Source: Tubiluchus corallicola | Taxonomy: Eukaryota; Priapulida; Priapulimorpha; Priapulimorphida; Tubiluchidae | Length of the DNA stretch: 64,000 bases | NCBI GenBank assembly: GCA_030141605.1 | Contig: JAQGDQ010000929.1 | Location: 1-64,000, forward strand | Direction of reading: 5' to 3' | Shown: piece by piece, positions 22,901-33,639 of the stretch | Position numbering within the stretch: position 1 is the stretch's first letter | Layout: each line of letters starts with the position of its first letter | Made by a program: the position numbers and the translations under genes | The notes under the pieces: generated by a model | Database searches by the model: none | What the model saw: only the letters and a program-made list of their open reading frames with translations | Told to the model about the DNA's origin: nothing

Positions 22901-25900
22901 ATGTCTCCCAGGCATTTGGTTCACTGATCTCGTTTCAGGATGAGGTACTCAAACCATGGCGTCTTGCCCACCGATAGCTCTGGTTCAAACCATCCAGGAG
23001 CTATTAAAACTACCCTGGTGGCAAGTATCGACAACAGAACAGTATTTATAGCTATTTTATGTGATTCACTTATGCATTTTTGATTAAGAATATCAGTACT
23101 TCTTTTACAAATTATTATTACCAGACGAATTAAAATGAAGAAAACATAATTATATGACATTATTGTTGAAAATTAGTTTAAGTAAAAAATTGTTTAGTTA
23201 AAGCTCTTAAGTAATGAATGTGTTAGCATGGATGTAGAGGCGGTGCCTCATTGCAAATAGTTTACTGAACAAGCTTACCTGGATGACGGAGATATGTAAC
23301 AAGATTGCCATCATGCCTAAGACGGGCAACATCATCTGACGAGCTACTTTTCGCCCGTAAATTCAGTTCAAATGAGTAAGTACCTATAACAGGTGCAGTA
23401 AATTTTCCTGTGAAGCAAAAAACCAAATTAATGTTTATGTCTTTATCTAACGTTTCTAAATTTAATAAAAAGCATCCAAAAGTTAATCCAAAAGTTAGTC
23501 CAAAGGTGCACACATGTGATCTTTGTTTTTTTATTGTGTAACGTAATGTAAAATTTATTCATACTACGTACTATGGTACATAAAATTTTAGCGCTGAAGA
23601 AAAAAATGCATTTAGAAATCAAAATATTGAACTGCTGTCAATATCATTTCTGTTGATATCATTTCTGTTTGTGATACAATTTAAAAGCTTTAACATTTGG
23701 AAAATTAAAATTGTTGTTTTATAAAAATTCTAAGATTCAAACATGCTGAACTAAGATCAATCATGCTGTCTATATTTAAAACATAGTAAGTCAATGGACT
23801 GGGGTTCCATGATTTACAGTTAGGGCTCCCCATGCATGCACGCATCAAAACACACACATACACACACACACACACACACAGTGTGCGGGCGTGTAAGCAT
23901 GTATGTTCTGTTAATTTACAGCATTCTCAAATCAAAACCCTATTGAAGCTCTTAGTAGGCTGAAACTCGTCTAGAACGATAATAAAAATTAAAAAAATGC
24001 TAGAGAAATCTTATCATGCCAAAAATACAAGCAGTTGTTTTGTATTCTGTCTGCTTTCATTAAGTATAACGTTATTTTACAATTATATGAAAGTAACAAT
24101 GTTCTAGGGAGGATCAGTGCACCCACATCTGAGACGCTGTTTCCTTGTAACTTTGTTATTGTTCCAATAAAACCTTTTTTGAGACAGAAAATAGGGAGTA
24201 ATGATAATAAATACAACAGATTATCAGAATTCCACACAGTTATAGCAGGGAATGTGAGGTGAGTTTTTCCTGTGGGGTTTTCCAATAAATCCTGCTAGGA
24301 CGTTAATGTTGCGTGGAATGAAATGTCAGCCAGACAATTTCAATAATGTTTAGATGTTATGATGATAGAAGCAAATATTGTATTATTTTCTTGTTGGGAC
24401 GCATTGTTAACTTATAGCAAATCACATACCCGTGGACGACGAATATACGTTTCCATGATTTACGTTTGTCTTGGTAAATTTTATAATTTCTCCTGTGCTT
24501 CCAGTCTCGTTTTGTGGCGTCGTAACAGAGAAAGCAAAAGCTGAAATGAAAATATTACTTGTCATCATTATCATCACGAGCTGGTCAATATTATTATGTA
24601 ATCACAGTCAAAGATGTTTCCACAATTATCACCATCCTTTCCATAATCCAGGTTTTTCTACGAACAGTTTCACTCTGTCGAGTTGCTCACATCAACCCTC
24701 AGTGACTCATGCCTGCAATTCCGGATATTGCTAGATTTGTTCATAACATGCATTGAAAGTGAAGCACAAAGGGGAAAGTAAAACATATTAGCCAACCCAA
24801 TTCAGAGACTTAGAGACCCTTTGCATGATAAGGAAGTAAGACAGCAAAAGCTTGTTGCACTAGAGAGAATTAAAAATGGATTTGCGAAAATGAAAACATA
24901 AATTATAGTAATCAGATTGTAAGCTAAGAAAAGGGTTAACACAAACTTTTGAGTTGTAGTTTTTTAGTGGATACTTTCTGAAGCATTACTGAATAATCGA
25001 GGTACCCCCACGAGACCTTCAAAACAACAAGACTAGTGACACTAAAACTCTTATAGATAACAAACTGATGTGAAAATAAGAATAATAAAAATTATCTCAA
25101 GGAAGAATTACTCATTTGGATATTGATGATTTGTGAAAGATCAGTGCACTGGCTTCATTTAAAATCAAAGGTAAATATTAAAAAATTCTACATATTCAGT
25201 GATGATAAAAGTATCAGATTCTATATAGAGAAACATAAAACTTACTCTTCACTTCTACATCTGTTATGCTTGACGTGACTGAGCCAAGAGCGTTTGTTGC
25301 CACACACTGGTATTCTCCATCATCCCGAGACTTTACAATGGATCTTTTAAGAACATCACCTGTGTCAGGTAAAATATTGCGATCCAGTTTCCAGGTGAAG
25401 GTTGGTGGTGGATTAGCATCAGCTTCACATTTCAGCTCCAATGTTGATAACATTACAATCTCTGAACTTCCAGTAATAATGCTCAGATTTGCAGTGCGTG
25501 GTTTGTCTAATAAAAATGTACCATAAAATTTTACTCAGGATATTAAACACAGAGCTTTACATAAAAACACGTATATAGAGTCTTATATGAAAAACAGGTA
25601 CTTCTACTCAAACGTTTTTTAACTGCACATTAAAAACTCTCCTACGTTTGAAGTGCAAAACCAATACATTTTATTATGCGATACCATATATTAAAAAGCC
25701 ATGCATATATAAATACCCATTTCAGAATACTCACCTAATGTCAACATAACAACTCATTTTATTAACTAATGTTTGTCAGTAGAGTAAAGTCAGCTACATC
25801 AGTAGAGTTATATCAGTAAAGTCTACAGTCTTTGCTAACTTCATTTATCCAAGTGCTCACAAATTATTATTTTAACCACCCATATCATAAGCTTAGCCAG

Positions 25901-28900
25901 GAATGAAGTTATTAAGTCTCTTGTTTGTTGAGGGATTATATCTTTAAAAGTCAACAACCCAGGCTAGTATAACCAGGCGAGTGAAATGGTTGAAACAGTT
26001 TTTCCCCGAGTCACAGCAAATTCAAACGTTTTATGTTTAATTTGTAGCTAATGTATAGATTTAGAGAGTACTTTTATAGAACAAAACTGTGTAGTGATAA
26101 ATAGAGAAATTAGTTCTGACAATTCTGACTGTAACTCAATATCACGTCTAACAAATAACAAATGTTGTAAATAAGTAATTGCACCACCATCTTCTTTCTT
26201 CTTTGTTTTTCCATTCTTTGCTTTTATTTATATCTAGCTAGGAACTACAATGAAGATTGACAAAATACTAATAATGCTTTTCGTGAACCTTTATACACAA
26301 AACTCCTACATTTTAAGAGCAAATATAAAATAACTAGAACTTGTTTAAGTTTGCAACATGGTGCAGAAAAGCATTGTGTCTATTTTACGTGCTCGTAACA
26401 ACTACATTTTCCCCATAAGCAATTTTCCCAGTTCTAAAATTTCGCTGTACCAAAAATTTCTAACAGCAAATTTTCTTCACGCCAAAAAAATTATTTGCAT
26501 CACATTTATCAAAAACCAAACTCACTAAAATACCACATTTTTCTACTTTTTTTAGTTTGTTTAAATGCTGTATGAAAGTTTGTGAAAATGTGTGTTACGT
26601 CATCTGGGCTGATCTCTGCAGCACTTTCTATTATTGTAAACCCAAAATGAAATCTGAGCTTATACATATCTCCCCCCATTGCTCCTTCACACGCAAGTCA
26701 TTTAAGTCATCCTGGTTGTTCAGAATAACCTAGGTTTTGGCTCGCCACTTGTTACACTAATTTAATATAGATTTGTTAAGCTTAATTAAGAACAATTAAG
26801 TACAATATATAAATAAAAGCTCCTCCTTATTAATGGTGCTTGTATATCGTTATAAATCTATGTGAACAACATATTGCCCTGTCTTTATCTAATTCAAGCA
26901 CTGCAGTAAAGAAATGCTACTGATCCAGATGTCTATGAACTGTGAAAAGACAGAATTCTTCTTCATTAATAAGGCTATAATTCTTATAAGAAACTAGGGT
27001 TAGCGTTAAGGAAGAACTGCTACTGATCCAGATGTCTATGGACTGTGAAAAGACAGAATTCTTCTTCATTAATAAGGCAATAATTCTTATAAGAAACTAG
27101 GGTTAGGGTTAAGAAAGAACTGCTACTTATCCTGATGTCTATGGACTGTGACAAGACAAAATTCTTCTTCATTAATAAGGCTATAATTCTTATAAGAAAC
27201 TAGGGTTAGGGTTAAGAAAGAACTGCTACTTATCCAGATGTCTATGGACTGTGACAAGACAGAATTCTTCTTCATTAATAAGGCTATAATTCTTATAAGA
27301 AACTAGGCAGCGTGAGAGGTATCACAACCACATCTTGATGAGAATTGTTCATACATCCCTTCACAGCAGAAAGCAGCTAGAATGAGCATAGCGAATGAAA
27401 CCACTAAAACCAGCTGGTTTCTAACACTGGTGCTTCATCACCCATCCAGCAGCAAACATGCACAAGGCCAAATTTGTACACGTCAAATATAAAACATTTT
27501 ATAAAAGTTTCTAGATTACTTACAAAGAACATTTAGAGAAATATCCGGAATAGAAACATTCAGGGTACGATCTGTTAGGTAACATCTGATGATCTTTCCA
27601 TTGTCACCCTCCGTGCCAGGTGAAAATACATGTCTCAACGTGCTAGTTGAGGTCACAAGTTGTGTTGTGCTATTAGTCAAGTTTTCTTGGCCAGCAGAAG
27701 ACGTTATGTCTTTTTTACCTAATTGACGTAAAAGAAGCAAAATAATAACATTAATGTTGGCAGTAGATTATTAGTCAATTTGACTTCTGACAGGACTAGA
27801 AAAATTCAGCTAAACATTTTAGGTCTGACTGGCTAGAAAATTCAGCGAATTATTCTAATTCTGACAGGGTTAGAAAATTCAGCGAATTATTCTAATTCTG
27901 ACAGGGTTAGAAAATTCAGCGAATTATTCTAATTCTGACAGGGCTCAAAAAGTTAGATAAACATTCTAAGTCTGACAGGGCTAGAAAATTCAGCTAATTA
28001 TTCTAATTATGACAGGGTTAGAAAATTCAGCGAATTATTCTAATTCTGACAGGGCTCAAAAAGTTAGATAAACATTCTAAGTCTGACAGGGCTAGAAAAT
28101 TCAGTTAATTATTCTAATTCTGACAAGACTCAAAAAGTTAGATAAACATTTTAAGTTTAACAGAAAATTCAATTAAACATTGACAACTTGTAATATCATC
28201 GTGTATCATCATGTATCATCGTGTATTGAGCCTCTCGCCTTATGTCTCCCATATGTTATAAATGACAAAAATGCACACACATTTGACACACTGCTTTGAG
28301 TCTCTTTCTTGACAGCCAATATGAAATCTTCCTTACTACTGGTGGTTATTTAAACTATAGTCTTATAAGGCTGTGAATTCCCTTGACAGCATCACTACTA
28401 AGATTTCTGTAAACTAGGGTTTCGATGGAACCGCAAAAAAATTATATGATTAAAGACAAAATTTCATAAGCTTCCTAAGTGTCTCTAATGCAATAAATCT
28501 TATTTCATTCTCGCTTGCAACAATCACTAAAATTTCAGGTTACCAGGTGTGCGTAAGAAAAGACATTGCAGGTGACAGATTGTAAGTGAATTTTGTTGAC
28601 TGTTTCAGCTACAGTTAATTTAACATTAATGTTGATAGTTATTTTGCTGTAGTTGATACTAATGCAAAGAATAGGCAGAATTGTTCTACCTTCAGAACCA
28701 TCATAAACGATATGCCTACATGAGTGCTCTAAGAATGGTAATAAGACGTCAGTGCTTAGGTGTGCATTATAAGAGCATGCTAAAGATCAAACAGAAAATG
28801 CCTCTGCAGATAAGAAAGTGAATTGATAATTGTTAAGTAACTGATGAGACAATGCCAGTCTCACTATGCACTGAACGACAACTTTAATTTTTTAAATCTT

Positions 28901-31900
28901 TTGTTTCTTTTTGACAGCTTTTTACATTATGAGCCTTTTCTCAGTTTCATAGTCTTCATATGCAGTTGCTGTAGGTCAAAGGTTAAGTGTACCACTGCTG
29001 TACAACTGTCATATCTACAGCAGTCAGGTGATGTGTGGGTAATGCAAATCCGTCTGTCGTGTCAGTTTAGTACCTTTAGTTATTTCACCTGGCAAGATCT
29101 TGCTTGAGAACAAGAAAAATGAATTAGGTAAGGTTCTAGTTAGCTGTTAAAACGTTTACTACAGTATTAACATAACATGGACTGCGAGATGTTGTCAAGT
29201 GTACACAAATGCGTTGTCTGGTATACTCATCCTTTGACGTTTTCATAATCATCATCAATCATTGAAACTGTGAAAAGGCTTATTAATTTCAAACAATGAC
29301 GAGTATTTGTATTTGTGTGTGTGGGGGCGGAGGGTGTGATGCATACATGCGTGCATCTGAGTATTTTCAAAATTTGTTTATGAAATATGCAAGTTTTAAT
29401 TGCTAAACGAAACCAAATTGATAACTAGGACAGTCTCAATCATTTTAAAAACCAAATAAATTCAGAGCAATTAGTTATTCTCTGCCTCCAGTGCACGTGA
29501 TAAAAATAATGACTCCGAAATTGTTTTGATTATCATAATTGCAAAAAGTTTGGCGGCTAAAAATGGCTGATAAGTTTCTGTCTTCTTGCTTTTCCCCTCC
29601 TAATATATTTTTGCCTTAAAAAAATCCTAGCACAAGTATTCAAAAACCATCATCTCAACTGTAATGTACATTTGTATCAGAGAAATCAAAGAAAGTTTGT
29701 GTTTGCAATTCTATTAACTCATTTCAAATAATTGTAGTAAACTGATCCTGTACAGTATAAAATACAACAACCAGCTAACGAAAAATAAAGTCACAATTGA
29801 CTAGAGGGAATTCCTGACATGTTTCTGTGAATTTTAGTAATTTTTGCCTTTTATAAACAAGGACAAAGGTTTCTGATTTGACTAGTTTGTGAGAATACCA
29901 GAAATATAACAGTAAATAAGTGATATAGGACAATGCTGAACATAATTCACTTACCCAAGTACCACTTAATTTCAGGAGTTGGATTGACCTCTGCAATGAC
30001 ACATTTGAATATTTCATCTGGACTGCTGGCCCTGACAGTGACCTGATTCGTCAATATTTCTTCGTCATTTAACAGCATCTTTACTTCCTTTGGTTTTACT
30101 GTTAAACAAGAAAAATAAAATATAAATATAAGATTATAATAAATCAAAATAAATTAATTGAAGGTGGGTTAATTAACGTCAAATTGTAATTTGTTCAATG
30201 TGAACGACCATTTTAGCATCAACCCAATTTTTAATGCACAAAAATTATGAATTTCACTTTTTGATAAGATATGCATGATACTATCATTACCAAAATACTA
30301 GACAACAAACTGACTGATTTCTTTTGATTAATATTTACCAATGAAAATGGCATTTGTTCCAAACAATTATTTGCATTGAATAAACAACATGTTGGAACAG
30401 AAGCTATTTAATGTAAATTTGACATTAAGTATATGCATACATAGCTGCATTTTATGAATGCAGAAATATGTACATTGTAAAATCAAAAATCTGAATAACA
30501 TTAGCATCTAACCAATTCTGTGTTTCTTAGAGCCCAATGTGAATTAGTGACTTGAGGAAAGATTTATGATTTTAGTTTTAAAATTTATCAAGTATTTCAT
30601 ATAAAGACTGCAAGCTGATCTTCAAAATGAGGCAGGGATTAACCATAAATGTGAATACTATTAAAAATATTTCTAGCTAAAATTTAGCACTTAATTTCTT
30701 ACATTTATTTTGTGCATTTTATGTTAACCAAATTAGTCATAATTTACCATCTTGATTCTTGATAATTTATCAAAAATGCAAACCTGATTAATAATGTTAG
30801 GAATCTTCATATGCCCAATGTGAATGTCCACTATTGACATAAAGAGTAATCGTCATGACCTTTCATACATTCTACAAAATATGTCTACTATCTACAATAT
30901 TATCTTACCAGTTACAGTTAGTTTTGCTGGATCAGAATTTCGCACAAGGTCAGGTAATTTCCATAACTGGCACATGTAGGTTCCATCATCTAAGACACTG
31001 ACATCATTAATTCGAATACTGTGTAATCCTTGTAACTGTGGGTTGTAGCTGTACTTGTAAGATATTCTTCCAGTAATAGGAAGAACTTTCTCATCTTTGA
31101 ACCAGGTAACTTTGTAACCCTGCACAGGTACCAGAGTCATGTTGATTCTGCATTCAAATTCTGCTGTTAAACCTTGCAATACTTGCGTACTGGAAGGCTG
31201 CATAGTGAAATATTCACTTGCACCTGTAAATAACGGGAACAATAATATTAGTACTAGCAAAGGCCACGAAAAAGATTTTGCGTATAAATACACGTGTAAT
31301 CAATAATACGCAAACGTCCTACCAAGTCCTCATTTATAACACAAAGCCCGTAACATCCTGCCTACTTACCTGTAGCAGCGTTTACTCGTGCCTACTGTAT
31401 GTTTAACTAACGCAAAGCCAGCAGGCAGCTTTTTGCTGAATTAAAGCTATAAGCAAAAATGGATGACGTCAGAAAAATGGAATGCGGTCAGCACAGTTTT
31501 CTAAGCGAAAATTGTCGAAATTTGCGGAAAATTGAACATCTAATTAACTCGTTGATACTCCTCTCGGTGGACCTGCCCTAAAATATAGCCCACATCATCG
31601 TGTAGCCCTGTCCTTCCTCTCTGTAAAGAGCCCCATATCTCCTTCCGAGAGTCCCACCGGGCGACGCTAGAACGTTTTTCCCGCATGCTGTTTGGTCAAA
31701 ATTTCGAAAAAATCGCGAGTTGGGTCCGGGAAAACGCCCGTTGCGGGGCGCCCTGGCCCTCTCGGGAATTATAAATATGCCTACTACACCCACCGCTGAA
31801 CTGGCTAGCTATCCATACCCAGTACCCCCCTCGGCCCGTTCCCGTTCTCTAGATCTCAGCCGTATAACTTTTGCAATTTTTTGCAAAAAACGGCCGTTCC

Positions 31901-33623
31901 GCCCGGTGGGCCCGATTCGAAAAATAAACCATCAATGGCATGACACTAGATCGAGACCTTTCGTTTGATATATAGATCGCCGCAAATGGTGGCTTCGTCC
32001 GGGCTGTAGCCTCGAATCTTATATATATATATATAAATATACCAAGAATATTAATATAAAAGTATAGATTCAGTGCTAAATTCAGAAGTCATCCTAAAAT
32101 TATGCAGGCATAGAAATTGTTTTTTGTTAATTATCCCTAGACTCAAATTAATGGATTGCAACGCCACAGATAGTTATCTCGGAAAGAAATTGAAAACATG
32201 AAAATTTTGAAAAAATGTTTTGAGAGGAGTAAGTGCTTCCCTCTTAACGCAGCGATGTAATTAGTGGATAAAAGGTTGGCAATACAGCATAATTATAAAT
32301 ATTCACCGTCATCTTACAAAAGCCAACGTCTTCTGAAACATTGACGTCATCAATTCTAATACTGTAAAAACTGTCTCTGTTTGGTTGTTGTCTTTCGATT
32401 TTTGAACCTGATGATCGGCAGCTACTTCTTCGATGTTGTAATACCTGACATTGGCCTACGTCACATATACATATATATATATATGGCAAATTTATAGTTT
32501 ACCTGTTGTAGATCTGTTACTTGCAGACGATGACATTTCTAATGATGGTGAGAATACTGAAGCTGATTCCTTAGGAACTTCTTTTGACACTTGGTAAAAG
32601 GTGCTGATGAGACAGTAGCTGATGTTTATTTATCCGAGTGGCTCAGGTCAAGATGTTCACTTGTTGCTGCTAAAGAAAAACAAGTAAAAATTACAAGAAA
32701 AAAGTTACATGGGGTACAACTAGAACTTTTTGACAGCGTTCTGTACCACTGCTGCAATTTACAAAAAGATTGCAGTTATGTGACGTTATGTATCGAAAAG
32801 TGATATTATTTGAATTTCTGCTATGCGCTAATAACTTGATATTATCTTTTTACATTTTATCAGTATGTTACTCTAGTCACAATCATTTTTAATTCATGTT
32901 TCAGTGTTTTGTTTGGAGCGGGACTACAATCATCACTTAGTCTTTACACCAAGCACTAGTCTAACATACCTTGGTCTACCTAATCTAGGCACAAGACTCA
33001 TTCTGCTGCAAGTGAAAATTCGGAAGATTTAAATTAAAGAAAATTTGCAGAATGATGCAAAATTTAAAACACATTTGCATCGGTGCCAAATTAGCAGTGC
33101 ACACAAAGTTTCTGCCATCATTGTTGCTGATGATATTGTTGTTGATGATTATGATGATAATGTTAATGATAATTATAATGTTAATGATTATTTACATTTA
33201 TAACTAATGAAATAAAAAATTTCATAGCAAAACTTAAAAAATAAAAAAAATCATTTTAGAATATGGAGTAAAGGATGTGGAAAAAAGAAACTCCTAGTCA
33301 ATGGATTAAAAAATAATAGTAGCCAAAAAATACTTTCTTCAAATTTTTGGCAATGCACCTTTAACTGTTTTTATTAATTAGAAAATAATTTGAAAAATAA
33401 CGACAATAATTCTTCTGTGAAAATTCATAAACAGTAAACAATAAAAAATTAGTTTCAGTTATCATTCAACTATTATTCTGTATATTGTTCTAATCTATAA
33501 GTAGTCATGAGACAAAAAAGGAAGTTTTTAAAGAAACCAATAAAAATCTTTTTTTAACTTACCGTTTATTGCAAACACCATTTGAATGGCTTTTTCGTTG
33601 TGAATTACGTGTTTGCTACACAT
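19769..33623 (-). CDS. Gene B: Ig-Ig-Ig-C1q paralog; seven intact exons, doubtful leader
   Basis: Tandem paralog of gene A with the same architecture. Exons read 33563-33623 (leader-like), 30909-31223, 29955-30098, 27524-27718, 25246-25506, 24430-24540, 23279-23407 and 19769-19917. Every intron is phase 1 and the whole gives 455 codons including TAG, so it is in frame from Ig1 to the end of C1q. The weak part is the leader: the homolog of the gene A start codon is ACG with a nearby one-base loss, and the substitute upstream ATG gives a poorly hydrophobic leader. A decayed extra Ig1 exon lies between the leader and the good Ig1 exon. A TATA box and a noncoding first exon occur near 35.4 kb. 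The mature domains look functional; whether the product is secreted is open. Confidence 0.75.
20089..20153 (-). repeat. tRNA-Ala-like relic, copy in gene B
   Basis: Matches 526-592 at the same position inside the last intron, so the insertion predates the gene duplication. Minus strand shows the TGC anticodon loop and GTTCAAATCC. Confidence 0.5.
21612..22635. other. Segment present in gene B last intron only
   Basis: About 1 kb without a counterpart in gene A (junction near 1985). It includes a short (aaat)n run near 22080. No protein signature was recognised. Confidence 0.4.
22645..22760. repeat. Short palindromic element, copy 2
   Basis: Counterpart of 2005-2120 with ends TTCAGGGGTTAC and inverted TTGAGGGGTTAC. 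Same location in the paralogous intron. Confidence 0.35.
23279..23407 (-). CDS. Gene B exon 7: middle of C1q domain
   Basis: Begins KFTAPVIGTYSFELNL, the C1q signature, then RAKSSSSDDVARLRHDG. Acceptor cttcacag, donor gtaagc. The second half is very different from gene A although the flanking intron bases are nearly the same. Confidence 0.87.
24430..24540 (-). CDS. Gene B exon 6: N-terminal third of C1q domain
   Basis: 36 codons reading FAFSVTTPQNETGSTG then EIIKFTKTNVNHGNVYSSST. Acceptor atttcag, donor gtatgt, phase 1. Contains an NET sequon absent from gene A. Confidence 0.84.
25246..25506 (-). CDS. Gene B exon 5: third Ig domain (I-set)
   Basis: Same first half as gene A except V to F (PPPTFTWKLD); the second half reads RDDGEYQCVATNALGS with many replacements. 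Cys, Trp and the D-G-E-Y-x-C motif are kept. Confidence 0.87.
26909..27307. repeat. 103-bp tandem repeat expanded only in gene B
   Basis: Four copies spaced exactly 103 bp, each with gtctatggactgtgacaaga and, at unit junctions, tagggttagggtt. Gene A has a single related unit at about 8745-8840, so the expansion followed the duplication. Confidence 0.88.
27524..27718 (-). CDS. Gene B exon 4: second half of second Ig domain
   Basis: 64 codons beginning KKDITSSAGQENLTNSTT, with F-strand cysteine in KIIRCYL. Close to gene A. Acceptor caattag, donor gtaagt. Confidence 0.82.
27785..28165. repeat. 37-bp minisatellite in gene B intron 3
   Basis: About ten copies of the gene A intron unit, including variants ending aaaaagttagataaacattc. 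Same place relative to exon 4 but about half as many copies. Confidence 0.88.
29955..30098 (-). CDS. Gene B exon 3: first half of second Ig domain
   Basis: 47 codons beginning VKPKEVKMLLNDEEILTNQ and ending NPTPEIKWYLG. Acceptor tttaacag, donor gtaagt, phase 1. Confidence 0.82.
30909..31223 (-). CDS. Gene B exon 2: first Ig domain
   Basis: 104 codons: SEYFTMQPSS, then AEFECRIN, KVTWFKD and LDDGTYMCQLW, so both cysteines and the core Trp are present. The upstream open extension of about 23 codons has no ATG before a stop and ends in a good acceptor (ttatttacag), so I treat it as intron. Confidence 0.84.
31540..31995. other. GC-rich island of unknown origin ending in (TA)n
   Basis: About 450 bp clearly richer in G and C than its surroundings, ending in a run of TA at about 32020-32035. 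Two overlapping short open frames exist on opposite strands (31578-31793 minus, 31720-31968 plus) without recognisable similarity. Likely an inserted mobile element. Confidence 0.45.
32300..32450 (-). pseudogene. Decayed extra Ig1 exon
   Basis: The minus strand contains the start of the Ig1 exon (caggtattacaacatcgaag, matching gene B caagtattgcaaggtttaac), a deletion of the middle, then FYSIRIDDVNVSEDV, matching LHSIRINDVSVLDDG. The final D-G-x-Y-x-C is lost. It is a duplicated, dead copy between the leader exon and the intact Ig1 of gene B. Confidence 0.65.
33105..33205. repeat. Degenerate GAT/AAT simple repeat
   Basis: Imperfect trinucleotide tract (gatgataatgttaatgataa), AT-rich, no coding content. 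Confidence 0.7.
33563..33623 (-). CDS. Gene B exon 1: damaged leader exon
   Basis: Homologous to gene A exon 1 by sequence (KAIQMVFAIN against VAILLIFAVN) and by an intact phase 1 donor, gtaagt. The original ATG is ACG with a one-base loss nearby. An upstream in-frame ATG at 33623 gives MCSKHVIHNEKAIQMVFAIN, which is only weakly hydrophobic. A ctctcacag acceptor lies about 17 bases upstream. Confidence 0.5.
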
Positions 33624-33639
33624 ACGAAGACTATTCCAC

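Noticed and set aside
23989-24285. 98-codon minus-strand ORF in gene B intron, first considered as the start of C1q
   Set aside because: Not C1q-like; the true N-terminal C1q exon is at 24430-24540, with splice sites and paralog support.
31224-31293. Upstream extension of gene B Ig1 with a good hydrophobic segment (PLLVLILLFPLF)
   Set aside because: Although attractive as a signal peptide, it starts with GTG, has no ATG before an in-frame stop, and ends exactly at a strong acceptor that matches gene A.
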